A stretch of DNA of 33,181 nucleotides from Candidatus Zambryskibacteria bacterium RIFCSPLOWO2_01_FULL_35_19 (GCA_001825335.1 MHWA01000007.1:2369-35549), one strand, 5' to 3'; positions 15,657 through 23,786 are shown, numbered from the stretch's first letter. Program-made: numbers and translations. Notes: a model not told the origin generated them from the letters alone.

Positions 15657-15914
15657 ATGGTTATAGATTATTCTTTCAAGTTTTTAAAACAATTTAAAAA
15701 ACTTCCAAAAAATGTAAAAGTAAAGTCAGTGCAAGTTGAAAAAATATTTAGAAAAAATCCTTTTGATCCAAAACTAAAAACTCATAAGTTGCACGGTTCA
15801 ATGAAAGATTACTGGGCTTTTTCTATAAATTACTCGTATAGGATTGGTTTTACTTTTGTTGATGCTCAACATATAAGATTTCATGCAGTTGGTACACATG
15901 ATATTTATAAATAA
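15657..15914 (+). CDS. RelE/ParE-superfamily toxin
   Basis: An 85-residue toxin of the RelE/YafQ fold. Visible: YSFKFLKQFKKLPKNVKVK at the start, KLKTHKLHGSMKDYWAFSIN in the middle, and SYRIGFTF with AVGTHDIYK at the end, the usual 'H.L.G.....W.....YR..F' and 'GTH..Y' pattern. Members cleave mRNA at the ribosome or, in the ParE branch, poison gyrase; the sequence does not decide which. Co-transcribed with the RHH antitoxin. Confidence 0.85.
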   Translation: MVIDYSFKFLKQFKKLPKNVKVKSVQVEKIFRKNPFDPKLKTHKLHGSMKDYWAFSINYSYRIGFTFVDAQHIRFHAVGTHDIYK

Positions 15915-15916
15915 AA

Positions 15917-15925
15917 TGATATACT
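15917..15925 (+). promoter_or_regulatory. extended -10 of the AI-2E permease gene
   Basis: TGATATACT, 7 bases before the ATG at 15933. Confidence 0.55.
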
Positions 15926-15932
15926 TTTACAT

Positions 15933-17024
15933 ATGGATAATCGCTTAGGTGAAAAAATAATCCAAATAGGTTCAGGCACTATCATCAAAGCTTTGCTTAT
16001 TGTTGTTGCTTTTGTCACTTTTTATTATTTGCGAGATATTATTTTGGTGGTTTTACTTGCGGTTGTTATCGCCTCATCTGTAGAGCCGGGTACTCAATGG
16101 TTTTTGCGACGTCGGGTGCCGAGGGTTTTAGCCGTGCTACTTATATATTTTGTGGCAGTAATGATTTTGGTTATAGTTTTTTATTTTCTCTTTTTACCAC
16201 TCTTAAATCAGTCAGTAACATTGCTTTCTGGTTTGCCGGGGTATCTCGGTGAGCTTCAAGTTTGGAACCCTCTCCAAAATAGTGAGCTTTTATCATCAAG
16301 CTCTGTTATAGAAGGATTTTCTAAAAACTTCTCATTAGCTCAAATAATAGAGCAAATTGATGCTTCTATTTCTAGTCTATCAAATGGATTTTTCTCTACT
16401 GCTAGCACTGTCTTTGGTGGGGTCTTAAGTTTTATTTTAGTGATAGTTCTTTCGTTTTATTTATCTGTAGAATCTGCAGGTGTAGCCAATTTTTTGCGTA
16501 TTGTTACTCCGGCTAAAGATGAAAAATACATATTGGATTTGTGGCAAAGATCTCAACATAAAATAGGTCTTTGGATGCAGGGGCAGATAGTTTTGGCTGT
16601 TATTGTGGCTATGCTTGTCTTCTTGGGACTTACTTTGCTTAGAGTAGAAAATGCTCTATTGCTTGCAGTTTTGGCTGGTATTTTTGAGATTATCCCTATC
16701 TTTGGTCCGATTTTAGCAGCTATCCCAGCGGTAACATTGACTCTTGTTTCTGGCGGTATGACAGATGCTCTTTTGGTGGTTGGTCTTTATATAATTATTC
16801 AACAGTTTGAAAATCAACTTATTTATCCATTAGTTGTGCGTAAAATCGTTGGAGTACCACCTCTTTTATCTATTTTAGCTTTAATAGTGGGATATAAATT
16901 GGCGGGGTTTGTTGGGCTTTTGATTTCAGTACCCTTAGCTACAATGCTTGTAGAATTGTTAAATGATATTGGTGCCAATAAGGCAGCTGAAGTAAAGCGC
17001 TTGCAAAGTAGCTCTAAAAAATAG
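15933..17024 (+). CDS. AI-2E family (PerM-like) transporter
   Basis: A 363-residue polytopic membrane protein of the AI-2 exporter/PerM family. N-terminal helices at about 17-45 and 62-88, a soluble-like stretch (about 90-150), then helices from about 155 on. Family signatures include LLAVVIASSVEPGTQWFLRR, ILVIVLSFYLS, the GIFEIIPIFGPILAAIPAV block, and NQLIYPLVVRKIVGVPPLLS. Members have been assigned roles in quorum-signal export or ion transport; here the substrate is unknown. Adjacent metG follows 12 bases later. Confidence 0.85.
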   Translation: MDNRLGEKIIQIGSGTIIKALLIVVAFVTFYYLRDIILVVLLAVVIASSVEPGTQWFLRRRVPRVLAVLLIYFVAVMILVIVFYFLFLPLLNQSVTLLSGLPGYLGELQVWNPLQNSELLSSSSVIEGFSKNFSLAQIIEQIDASISSLSNGFFSTASTVFGGVLSFILVIVLSFYLSVESAGVANFLRIVTPAKDEKYILDLWQRSQHKIGLWMQGQIVLAVIVAMLVFLGLTLLRVENALLLAVLAGIFEIIPIFGPILAAIPAVTLTLVSGGMTDALLVVGLYIIIQQFENQLIYPLVVRKIVGVPPLLSILALIVGYKLAGFVGLLISVPLATMLVELLNDIGANKAAEVKRLQSSSKK

Positions 17025-17036
17025 TATTCTTTTTTT

Positions 17037-18479
17037 GTGTCTAAAACATTTTATATAACAACTACACTTCCTTATGTAAATGCTGATCTTCATATGGGTC
17101 ATGCGCTTGAATTTGTGCGGGCGGATTCAATTGCTCGTTATAAAAAACTTTCTGGGTTTGATGTATTTTTTAATACTGGTACCGATGAGCATGGTATGAA
17201 AATTTTTGAAACAGCTAAAGAAGCAGGTCTTTCCCCAAAAGAATTTGTAGACGATGCTTTCAAGAGATTTAAAGAACAAGTCCAGTCTTTTGGTATATCA
17301 GATGATGTTCACTATGTGCGTACGACAGATGAAAGGCATGAAAAATCTGCTCAAAAGTTTTGGCAAAAAGTTTTAAACAATGGATTTATTTACAAAAAGA
17401 ATTACAAAACTAAATACTGTGTTGGTTGTGAAGAAGAAAAAACAGAATCAGAGTTGGTGGATGGTAAATGTGCTGTTCACACAAATAGAGAACTTGAAAT
17501 TATAGATGAAGAAAATTATTTCTTTGCTTTTTCTAAATTTCAAGAAAAACTTTTGAAGTTTTATGAAAAAAATCCTGAGTTTGTTATCCCTCGGTTTAGA
17601 TACAATGAAGTTATCTCTTTTGTAAAAAATGGTTTAGAAGATTTTAGTATTTCACGATTGAAGTCCAAAATGCCGTGGGGTATTCCGGTACCAGACGATG
17701 ATGAACACGTAATGTATGTTTGGTTTGACGCTTTGACCAACTATATTTCTACTTTGGATTGGGGAACTGAAGATGAAAAAGATTTTGATAAATATTGGAA
17801 GGAAGGTACCCCCACTCAATATTGTGGTAAAGACAATACTCGTTTTCAGGCCATAATGTGGCAAGCAATGTTAATGGCAGCTGATGTGCCAAATACCTAC
17901 CAGATAGCAGTTAACGGTCATATTACAGGAGAGGGAGGGGTCAAGATGTCCAAGTCTCTTGGTAATATAATAGATCCAAAAAAAGTTTCGGCTGAATATG
18001 GAGCAGATGCTTTAAGATATTTCTTATTAAGAGAAGTCTCTAGTTTTGAAGACAGTCCTTTTTCTGAACAAAGATTTAAAGAAACTTATAATGCCAACCT
18101 AGCAAACGGTTTGGGGAATTTGGTATCTAGAGTAATGAAAATGGCGGAAGATAATTTAGGTGGGCCAGTAGAAATTTCTGAATGGGAAGATATGCAAGAA
18201 TTTTTTGATTATTTAAATAAATTTGAAATAAATAAAGCTTGTGATTTTATTTGGAGTAAAATAGGGGAGATGGATAAATTTATTCAGGAGAGTCAACCTT
18301 TTAAAGTAATAAAAACAGACAAAGAAAAAGGTATGGAAATGATAAGAGAACTTGTGGTAAAACTTTATTCTGTTGCTAGACTACTTAATCCAATTTTGCC
18401 AGAAACTTCAAATAAAATAAAAGAACTCATAAAACAAAACAAAACTCCCCAAAAACCCTTATTTGCTAGGAAAGATTAA
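17037..18479 (+). CDS. metG: methionyl-tRNA synthetase (catalytic subunit), GTG start
   Basis: A 480-residue class I synthetase that charges tRNA-Met. HMGH (19-22) is the HIGH motif and KMSKS (303-307) the KMSKS loop; a zinc-binding knuckle begins at YCVGCEEEKTESE. Other blocks are FNTGTDEHGMKI and VWFDALTNYISTL. The protein ends after the anticodon helical bundle (LNPILPETSNKIKEL) and has no C-terminal EMAP domain; the separate 122-residue protein at 2542-2910 probably supplies it. The start is GTG, preceded by TAG-TATTCT 6 bases upstream. Its TAA overlaps the tatD ATG (TAATG). Confidence 0.93.
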   Translation: MSKTFYITTTLPYVNADLHMGHALEFVRADSIARYKKLSGFDVFFNTGTDEHGMKIFETAKEAGLSPKEFVDDAFKRFKEQVQSFGISDDVHYVRTTDERHEKSAQKFWQKVLNNGFIYKKNYKTKYCVGCEEEKTESELVDGKCAVHTNRELEIIDEENYFFAFSKFQEKLLKFYEKNPEFVIPRFRYNEVISFVKNGLEDFSISRLKSKMPWGIPVPDDDEHVMYVWFDALTNYISTLDWGTEDEKDFDKYWKEGTPTQYCGKDNTRFQAIMWQAMLMAADVPNTYQIAVNGHITGEGGVKMSKSLGNIIDPKKVSAEYGADALRYFLLREVSSFEDSPFSEQRFKETYNANLANGLGNLVSRVMKMAEDNLGGPVEISEWEDMQEFFDYLNKFEINKACDFIWSKIGEMDKFIQESQPFKVIKTDKEKGMEMIRELVVKLYSVARLLNPILPETSNKIKELIKQNKTPQKPLFARKD

Positions 18480-19372
18480 TGAAATATATAGACATACATT
18501 GTCATTTGGACTCTCTTGATTATGACTCCGATAGGGAAGAAGTTTTGGTGCGAATGAGAGAGAAGGAAATAGGGACCATAACTATTGGAGCAGATTTGGA
18601 AAGTTCCAAAAAAGCGTTTGAGATAGCGGAGCAAAACGAAAATGTTTGGGCTTGTATTGGCGTGCATCCTAATTGTTTAACAGAAAAGTCCAATAATACT
18701 GTTTCTACGTTAGGTCATAAGGATAATACTCTTGAAACAGTATTATCAGACTTTTCTCCGGATGGATATTTTGAAAAATTAGTAAAAAACCCTAAAGTGG
18801 TCGCCATCGGTGAATGTGGGCTTGATTACTTTGCCCCGCGAAGCTCGAGCGGAGCGAAGAGCGAAGTGGGGTTTTCAGACAAAGATAAGCAGAAAAAACT
18901 TTTTAAAAAACAAATTGAATTTGCTATAAAATATAATAAACCTTTGATGCTCCATATAAGAGACTCTCATTCGGCAAATTCAGGACAAGCTTATGAAGAT
19001 GCTCTAGATATTTTAGAAAGTTATAAAAAAGTTGCAGGTCCTGAAGATGCAAAACTGAATGGCAATGTTCATTTTTTTGCTGGAGATGTGTCGGTGGCTA
19101 AAAGATTTTTGGATTTAGGTTTTAGTATGTCTTTTACGGGAGTGATCACTTTTACACACGACTATGATGAAGTAATTAAATTTATTCCACAGGATTTTAT
19201 AATGGCAGAAACGGATGCTCCATGGGTTGCTCCGGTACCATTTAGGGGGAAAAGAAATGAGCCAACTTATGTGATTGAAGTTATAAAAAAACTAGCAGAA
19301 ATAAGAGGAGAGAGTGTGGAAGTATTAAATAATCAAATATTAAAGAATTTTAAACGGGTATTCAAAATATAA
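18479..19372 (+). CDS. tatD: TatD-family metal-dependent DNase with two in-frame inserts
   Basis: A 297-residue TIM-barrel hydrolase. Metal ligands are visible: DIHCHLDSLDYD (first two His), GECGLDYF (Glu), LHIRDS (His), HFFAGD (His) and ETDAPW (Asp). TatD enzymes are 3'-5' exonucleases in DNA repair and RNA decay. The protein is 30-40 residues longer than usual because of two inserts: residues about 69-92, encoded by a palindromic repeat (18684-18755), and residues about 119-131, encoded by a GC-rich segment (18834-18871). The catalytic residues are intact, so the enzyme is probably active. Translationally coupled to metG. Confidence 0.88.
   Translation: MKYIDIHCHLDSLDYDSDREEVLVRMREKEIGTITIGADLESSKKAFEIAEQNENVWACIGVHPNCLTEKSNNTVSTLGHKDNTLETVLSDFSPDGYFEKLVKNPKVVAIGECGLDYFAPRSSSGAKSEVGFSDKDKQKKLFKKQIEFAIKYNKPLMLHIRDSHSANSGQAYEDALDILESYKKVAGPEDAKLNGNVHFFAGDVSVAKRFLDLGFSMSFTGVITFTHDYDEVIKFIPQDFIMAETDAPWVAPVPFRGKRNEPTYVIEVIKKLAEIRGESVEVLNNQILKNFKRVFKI
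18684..18755. repeat. palindromic repeat, copy A, inside tatD
   Basis: Stem of 7 bp (AAAAGTC/GACTTTT), a symmetric CA/CA internal loop, then 13 bp perfect (ATAATACTGTTTC with its complement at 18734-18746). The central loop shares CGTTAGGTCAT, AGGATAA and CTCTTGAAAC with copy B at 19371-19447. It is translated in frame as part of TatD. Confidence 0.75.
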
Positions 19373-19447
19373 AAATCCCAAATAGTATTATTTCTGCGTT
19401 AGGTCATTGAGGATAAGGCTCTTGAAACAATACTATTTGGGATTTTT
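19371..19447. repeat. palindromic repeat, copy B, acting as tatD terminator
   Basis: Nearly perfect stem of 24 positions with one mismatch (19371-19394 with 19424-19447), followed by T residues, so it can terminate tatD transcription. It starts directly at the tatD stop. The loop matches copy A; the stem arms differ from A at paired positions (compensatory changes). Confidence 0.75.
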
Positions 19448-19572
19448 TCTTATTTTGTTTTCTGGGCTTAGTATGTTAAAGTAGCTCTATTCGGGTCAGA
19501 GGCGCATTTATTCTAATTGCCTCCAGTATTTCACCTATTTTAGGCGGAAGGTCCCACCCGTAAAATAAATTT
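19448..19572 (+). promoter_or_regulatory. structured 5' leader of rpsF
   Basis: About 125 bases between the repeat and the rpsF ATG. It contains a candidate closing stem CGGGT (19492-19496) with ACCCG (19556-19560), and inside it a hairpin GAGGC (19499-19503) with GCCTC (19519-19523). A -10-like TATGTT lies at 19472-19477. The position fits an S6:S18 autoregulatory leader, a class known upstream of rpsF, but I could not confirm its conserved core. Confidence 0.4.
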
Positions 19573-20070
19573 ATGAAAGAAGATATTTTAGAAGAGTTCC
19601 AGGTGTATGAAGTAGGTTTTCATTTATTACCTACGGTCCCAGAAGAGAATTTAGAAGCAGTAGTCACTAATCTCCAAAGTTTAATAACTAAAGATGGAGG
19701 CACTATCATCTCGGAAGAATTTCCTAAGATGAGGCCTCTAGCTTATGATATAAAAAAGAGAATAGATATAAAACACGTAACTTTTAGCAAGGCGTATTTT
19801 GGTTGGATTAAGTTTGAAGCCACTTCAGATTTAGTGGGTAAAATAAATGATGGTTTTAAGACTGCTGAAAATGTTTTAAGATTTATCATAGTCAAAACAG
19901 TGAGAGAAAATACTATGCAGTTGGTTAAAACTCCAATTTCAAAGAGAGACGAAAACAGAGAAGAAAAAAGTATTCCTACTGTAGAAAAACCTTCAGTCAA
20001 AAAAGTTGAAATATCTGATGATGAATTAGATAAGAGTATTGATCAACTTGTAACTGATCAAATTTTATAA
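19573..20070 (+). CDS. rpsF: ribosomal protein S6
   Basis: A 165-residue S6 with a C-terminal extension. The ferredoxin-like core (about 1-105) shows FQVYEVGFHLLPTVPEENLE, the central strand LAYDIKKRIDIKHVTFSKAY and a strand ending ENVLRFIIVKTVR. Residues about 115-165 are charged and probably disordered; bacterial S6 is usually 95-135 residues, so this tail is long. S6 binds S18 in the 30S platform. First gene of the classic rpsF-ssb-rpsR operon, with a leader that may be autoregulatory. Confidence 0.9.
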   Translation: MKEDILEEFQVYEVGFHLLPTVPEENLEAVVTNLQSLITKDGGTIISEEFPKMRPLAYDIKKRIDIKHVTFSKAYFGWIKFEATSDLVGKINDGFKTAENVLRFIIVKTVRENTMQLVKTPISKRDENREEKSIPTVEKPSVKKVEISDDELDKSIDQLVTDQIL

Positions 20071-20086
20071 GTCTAAATTAAAAATT

Positions 20087-20539
20087 ATGTATATAAACAA
20101 AGCTCTTATTTATGGAAATCTAACTAGGGATCCAGAATTAAAATCTTTGCCTTCCGGCTCTCAAGTGTGTGAATTTGGTGTTGCCACCAATCGTGTTTGG
20201 AAAGATAAAAATGGCGTCAAACAAGAATCAGCAGACTTTCACAATATCGTGGTTTTTGGTAGACAAGCGGAACTAGTCAAACAATATCTTAATAAAGGAG
20301 CGGGGGTATTTTTGGAAGGCAGGATTCAAACTAGAAGTTGGGAGGCGGGGGATGGCACCAAAAGATACAGGACAGAAATTGTAGCCGATAGAATCCAATT
20401 TGGTCCTAAAAGCGGAGCCACTTCAGCTAGTTCTTATGAACAAAAAGATTCTGGAGATAAATCAAAAAATAAAGAAGCTGAAGTTCCTGCCATAGAGTAT
20501 CCAGAAGAAGAGATTAATTCGGAGGATATTCCTTTCTAA
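20087..20539 (+). CDS. ssb: single-stranded DNA-binding protein
   Basis: A 150-residue SSB. The OB-fold covers about residues 1-105: NKALIYGNLTRDPELKSLPS, ADFHNIVVFGRQAELVKQYL, VFLEGRIQTRSWE and YRTEIVADRIQFG. A low-complexity linker follows, then the acidic C-terminal tip NSEDIPF that recruits partner repair proteins. Lies 16 bases after rpsF, between rpsF and rpsR as in many bacteria. Confidence 0.94.
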   Translation: MYINKALIYGNLTRDPELKSLPSGSQVCEFGVATNRVWKDKNGVKQESADFHNIVVFGRQAELVKQYLNKGAGVFLEGRIQTRSWEAGDGTKRYRTEIVADRIQFGPKSGATSASSYEQKDSGDKSKNKEAEVPAIEYPEEEINSEDIPF

Positions 20540-20574
20540 TACCTCTTACACATTAAACGATTAAACAAAACATT

Positions 20575-20784
20575 ATGACAAATAAACAAAATTGCTACTT
20601 TAAACAAAACGGTATTAAATATGTGGATTATAAAGATACAGAACTCTTAAAAAAATTTATAAATCCTCACGCCAGAATTCTTACTAAAAAGAAAACAGGT
20701 GTCTCCAATGAGTATCAAAAAAAACTCTCTGTCGCCATCAAACGCGCTCGCTTTATGGCTTTGCTTCCTTATCTAAGTAGATAA
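20575..20784 (+). CDS. rpsR: ribosomal protein S18
   Basis: A 69-residue S18. The family core is clear: VDYKDTELLKKFINPHARIL, TKKKTGVSNEYQKKLSVAIK and RARFMALLPYL. S18 contacts S6 on the 30S platform. It is slightly shorter than most S18 proteins and has a single N-terminal Cys. A hairpin follows 14 bases after the stop. Confidence 0.94.
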   Translation: MTNKQNCYFKQNGIKYVDYKDTELLKKFINPHARILTKKKTGVSNEYQKKLSVAIKRARFMALLPYLSR

Positions 20785-20798
20785 CTATTCTTCCCTAG

Positions 20799-20837
20799 AA
20801 GATGACCTTTGAAGATTTTGCCCCAAAAGGTCATCTT
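20799..20837 (+). terminator. hairpin terminator after rpsR
   Basis: 12-bp stem (20799-20810 with 20826-20837), 15-base loop; the T tract after it is weak (TTTAAATTCCTTTTT). It separates the ribosomal operon from the R-M operon. Confidence 0.55.
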
Positions 20838-20915
20838 TAAATTCCTTTTTGCTTTTTGAGCTTGGAAAATATGGGGGGAATGTTTTAGAACTTTAAACCA
20901 AAAATGTTTTAAATT

Positions 20916-20924
20916 TGCTATAAT
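20916..20924 (+). promoter_or_regulatory. extended -10 of the R-M operon
   Basis: TGCTATAAT, 6 bases before the ATG at 20931. The nearest -35-like sequence is weak. Confidence 0.6.
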
Positions 20925-20930
20925 AATATT

Positions 20931-22199
20931 ATGAGTCAGATAGTTGCATTGCTTGCAAAAACAAAACTTGATAAATCGTGGTCTTTTTCTGATAAGACAC
21001 GAAAGGATACCGCGTATATCACACACGGCTATCATCGTTATCCTGCAAAGTTTATTCCACAAATAGTTTCTCGATTAGCAGAAAAATATACAAAAGAGGG
21101 TGATTTTATTGTTGATCCATTTGGTGGTTGCGGAACAACACTCGTTGAATCAAAAGTAATGGGGCGACCATCAATTGCTGTTGATATTAACCCCGTTGCT
21201 GTTTTAATCACGAAAGCAAAAATTACTCCTATTGATCCGACCAAAATTGAAACAGAATTTACAAAACTCCAAAATAAGTTAGAAACATACAATAAAAACA
21301 CTAAAGTAAAAGCACCTGAACATGAAAGGATTGATTACTGGTTCAAACCGGAAGATAAAAGAAAGCTTGCTTTTATTTTTGCAAAAATTTCAAAGATTAA
21401 AGATCGGGATGTTCAAGATTTTTTCTTTTGCGGATTTTCAAATATTCTAAAAAATTGTTCAATATGGTTACAAAAAAGTAATAAGCCAACAAGAGATTTT
21501 GAAAAACAGCCATCAGAGCCAATCAAAACATTTGCAAAACAAATAAAAATGATGTTAAGAGGCAACACCCGATTATTTCAGTTGCTATCAGAAAAAGGTT
21601 ATTTGAAAATTCCAAGCAAGGTAGTTTGTACAGATGCAAGGACAATTCCCGCAAAAGACAATAGTATTAGTTTGATTGTTACTTCTCCGCCCTATGTTAC
21701 TTCATACGAATATGCTGATTTACACCAACTAACCGCATTATGGCTAGAATACACTAAAGATTTGAGTGATTTCAGAAAGCGTTTTATTGGCACTTCATAT
21801 CACAGTAAAAAAGATTTAACACTCAATAGCTCAATCGCAGAAAGTATCCGGAAAGAATTGCTAGAGATAGATAAAAAAACTGCCGAGGAAGTTTCAACAT
21901 ACTTTAGCGAAATGAATCAAGTTTTTGTTGAAATGAAAAGAATGCTTAAAAAAGGAGGCAAAACTTGTATTGTTATCGGCAATACGAGCTTGAAAGGTGT
22001 TGAGATACTTAATGCCGAAGTATTTGTCGAGCAATTGCAAAACTTAGGATTAAAGATTGCCGATATTATCAAAAGAGAAATACCCTCAAAAAATTTACCC
22101 TCTGTTAGAGATCAGAAAACAGGAAAATTTGCTGCTATAACAGATAAAAATAAAGTTTCTGCTTATCCAACAGAATATATATTAGTAATGCAAAAATAA
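20931..22199 (+). CDS. DNA methyltransferase (N4/N6 amino-MTase type), first R-M methylase
   Basis: A 422-residue SAM-dependent DNA methyltransferase. Motif I is DPFGGCGTTLVES (from residue 62) and the catalytic motif IV is TSPPY (251-255), the order I-IV of the beta group; SPPY is most common in N4-cytosine enzymes but also occurs in N6-adenine ones. An N-terminal block THGYHRYPAKFIPQI precedes motif I, and about 150 residues between I and IV probably form the target-recognition region. It should protect host DNA from the endonuclease 4 bases downstream. Its promoter is leaderless-type. Codon use differs from the flanking ribosomal genes, suggesting transfer. Confidence 0.85.
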   Translation: MSQIVALLAKTKLDKSWSFSDKTRKDTAYITHGYHRYPAKFIPQIVSRLAEKYTKEGDFIVDPFGGCGTTLVESKVMGRPSIAVDINPVAVLITKAKITPIDPTKIETEFTKLQNKLETYNKNTKVKAPEHERIDYWFKPEDKRKLAFIFAKISKIKDRDVQDFFFCGFSNILKNCSIWLQKSNKPTRDFEKQPSEPIKTFAKQIKMMLRGNTRLFQLLSEKGYLKIPSKVVCTDARTIPAKDNSISLIVTSPPYVTSYEYADLHQLTALWLEYTKDLSDFRKRFIGTSYHSKKDLTLNSSIAESIRKELLEIDKKTAEEVSTYFSEMNQVFVEMKRMLKKGGKTCIVIGNTSLKGVEILNAEVFVEQLQNLGLKIADIIKREIPSKNLPSVRDQKTGKFAAITDKNKVSAYPTEYILVMQK

Positions 22200-22203
22200 A
22201 AAT

Positions 22204-22890
22204 ATGACATTTGACAAAATCAAGAAAATTTATTTATCAAAAAAGAAAGAGACAGTTAGCCATAATTTTATAAAAGAGATTTTTGATGAAATAAAAACGG
22301 AATATAAAAAAGAGAAAAGAAAAGAAGGAAAAGATGCTAATCAATCGTGGAATTCATGGAGTGGGAAAGCATTACAAGGATTAATAAAATTTATTGTTGA
22401 GGATTATGTTTTTTCATTGAAATATCCAATTGGCATTACTGATGACACCGCTCTGCGAAATAAAAAATTATCTGCTGAATTAGACAAGGTGAGAAGAAAT
22501 ATAGAAATATTTTATGACTCTTATTCAATTATTCCAGATGCAGACATTATTATTTATGATAAAACTAATTTTAAAATTATTGCCGTTTTGTCGTGTAAGG
22601 CCAGTTTAAGAGAACGAGTTGCTCAAGCGGCTTATTGGAAATTAAAATTTCAATATAATGACACAACCAAAGGAATTTTATATTATCTTCTATCAACTGA
22701 TAACGACGGCGATTTTTTGAGCATAGGTGAAGATATAAGTAGAGATAGGATTATTGTTGAATATGGTGAAATTGATAAGGCATATATTTTTCGCGATATT
22801 CCAGAAAGCGATAAAGTAAAAAATTTTTCTAAAATTTTTGACGATTTTAAAAAATTATTTAATCAATGGTTTAAATATAAAAATGACTAA
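22204..22890 (+). CDS. type II restriction endonuclease (BsaWI-like candidate)
   Basis: A 228-residue protein. The core PDADIIIYDKTNFKIIAVLS followed by CKASLRERVAQAAYWKLK has a PD-(D/E)xK-like nuclease layout: Asp on one strand, Ser-Cys-Lys on the next, then the SLRER helix. This arrangement recalls the BsaWI/CCGG-type endonucleases, as far as memory allows; recognition of a CCGG-containing site is therefore only a guess. The N-terminal part is helical and lysine-rich. It lies 4 bases after the first methylase and overlaps the next gene by 8 bases. Confidence refers to restriction endonuclease in general. Confidence 0.7.
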   Translation: MTFDKIKKIYLSKKKETVSHNFIKEIFDEIKTEYKKEKRKEGKDANQSWNSWSGKALQGLIKFIVEDYVFSLKYPIGITDDTALRNKKLSAELDKVRRNIEIFYDSYSIIPDADIIIYDKTNFKIIAVLSCKASLRERVAQAAYWKLKFQYNDTTKGILYYLLSTDNDGDFLSIGEDISRDRIIVEYGEIDKAYIFRDIPESDKVKNFSKIFDDFKKLFNQWFKYKND

Positions 22891-23116
22891 AAAACAATTA
22901 CAAAAAGAATGGAATAAGATGATTGACGAAACTCACAAAAGATCAAAGCTTGGTGAGCATCTGAAAGATAAAAACATATTACTGCTTGGCGATTTGTTAT
23001 TATATGCTCAAATTTTGTTAGATAAAATTGAAGTGAGAAAAAATGCTGCTTTCAATGAAATAATTTATAAAAAAACTATAAATTTTTATTGCTCACAAAT
23101 GAAAAAATATGTCTGA
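22883..23116 (+). CDS. small helical protein inside the R-M operon
   Basis: A 77-residue protein starting MTKKQLQKEWNKMIDETHKR, all-helical and lysine-rich, with no HTH that would make it a controller protein. The frame opens upstream to 22838, but the ATG at 22883 gives an 8-base overlap with the endonuclease, the same overlap length as with the second methylase (23109-23116), which fits translational coupling. Function unknown; candidates are an endonuclease partner or a specificity helper. Confidence 0.55.
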   Translation: MTKKQLQKEWNKMIDETHKRSKLGEHLKDKNILLLGDLLLYAQILLDKIEVRKNAAFNEIIYKKTINFYCSQMKKYV

Positions 23117-23786
23117 TTTGATTATAGAATCAACAACGCTTTGGGATTTTCCAAAACAAAATTATGGAAATACCCCGCACGGAAACAATAAATACAACGG
23201 TGTTACACCCGCGGCGGTAATTTGGAATTTATTACAACGATACACAAAAGAGGGTGATTTGGTTGTTGATCCGATGTGCGGAAGCGGAACAACAATTGAT
23301 GTTGCCAAAGAATTAAAGCGAGAAGTTATTGGCTATGACATAAATATAACGAGACCAGAAATTATTAAAAATGATTCTCGTAAAATACCACTTAAAGATA
23401 ACTCTGTTGATTTTGTTTTTATTGATTCGCCATATTCGGACAATATCAACTATTCAGACAATAAAGAATGTATTGGAAAAATTTCCTGTGAAAAAACAGA
23501 ATTTTACGATGAATTAGAAAAAACGGCGAGTGAAATCGCAAGAGTTTTGAAATCAGACAAAACTATGGGTTGGGTAATAGCAGATCAATGGGTAAAAAAG
23601 AAATTTACGCCCGTTGGTTTTTTAATGTGGCAGAGATTAGAAAAATATTTTGAAACAGTGGACATGATTTGTCTTACTCGTCACAACCAAACATCAAATA
23701 CTGGTATTTGGCACGAACGGGCAAGACAATACAATTTTTATCTGCGAGGATTTAAGTATCTCTTTATAATGAGAAAAAAGATTTAA
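23109..23786 (+). CDS. second DNA methyltransferase of the R-M operon
   Basis: A 225-residue SAM-dependent MTase. Motif I is DPMCGSGTT (54-62) and the catalytic motif IV is DSPY (106-109), followed by SDNINYSDNKE. It is about half the size of the first methylase and lacks a long recognition region. Motif I and the preceding block share long identical DNA stretches with the first methylase, which suggests a shared origin. Two methylases beside one endonuclease is usual when each strand of an asymmetric site needs its own enzyme; that reading is inference. Confidence 0.8.
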   Translation: MSDLIIESTTLWDFPKQNYGNTPHGNNKYNGVTPAAVIWNLLQRYTKEGDLVVDPMCGSGTTIDVAKELKREVIGYDINITRPEIIKNDSRKIPLKDNSVDFVFIDSPYSDNINYSDNKECIGKISCEKTEFYDELEKTASEIARVLKSDKTMGWVIADQWVKKKFTPVGFLMWQRLEKYFETVDMICLTRHNQTSNTGIWHERARQYNFYLRGFKYLFIMRKKI

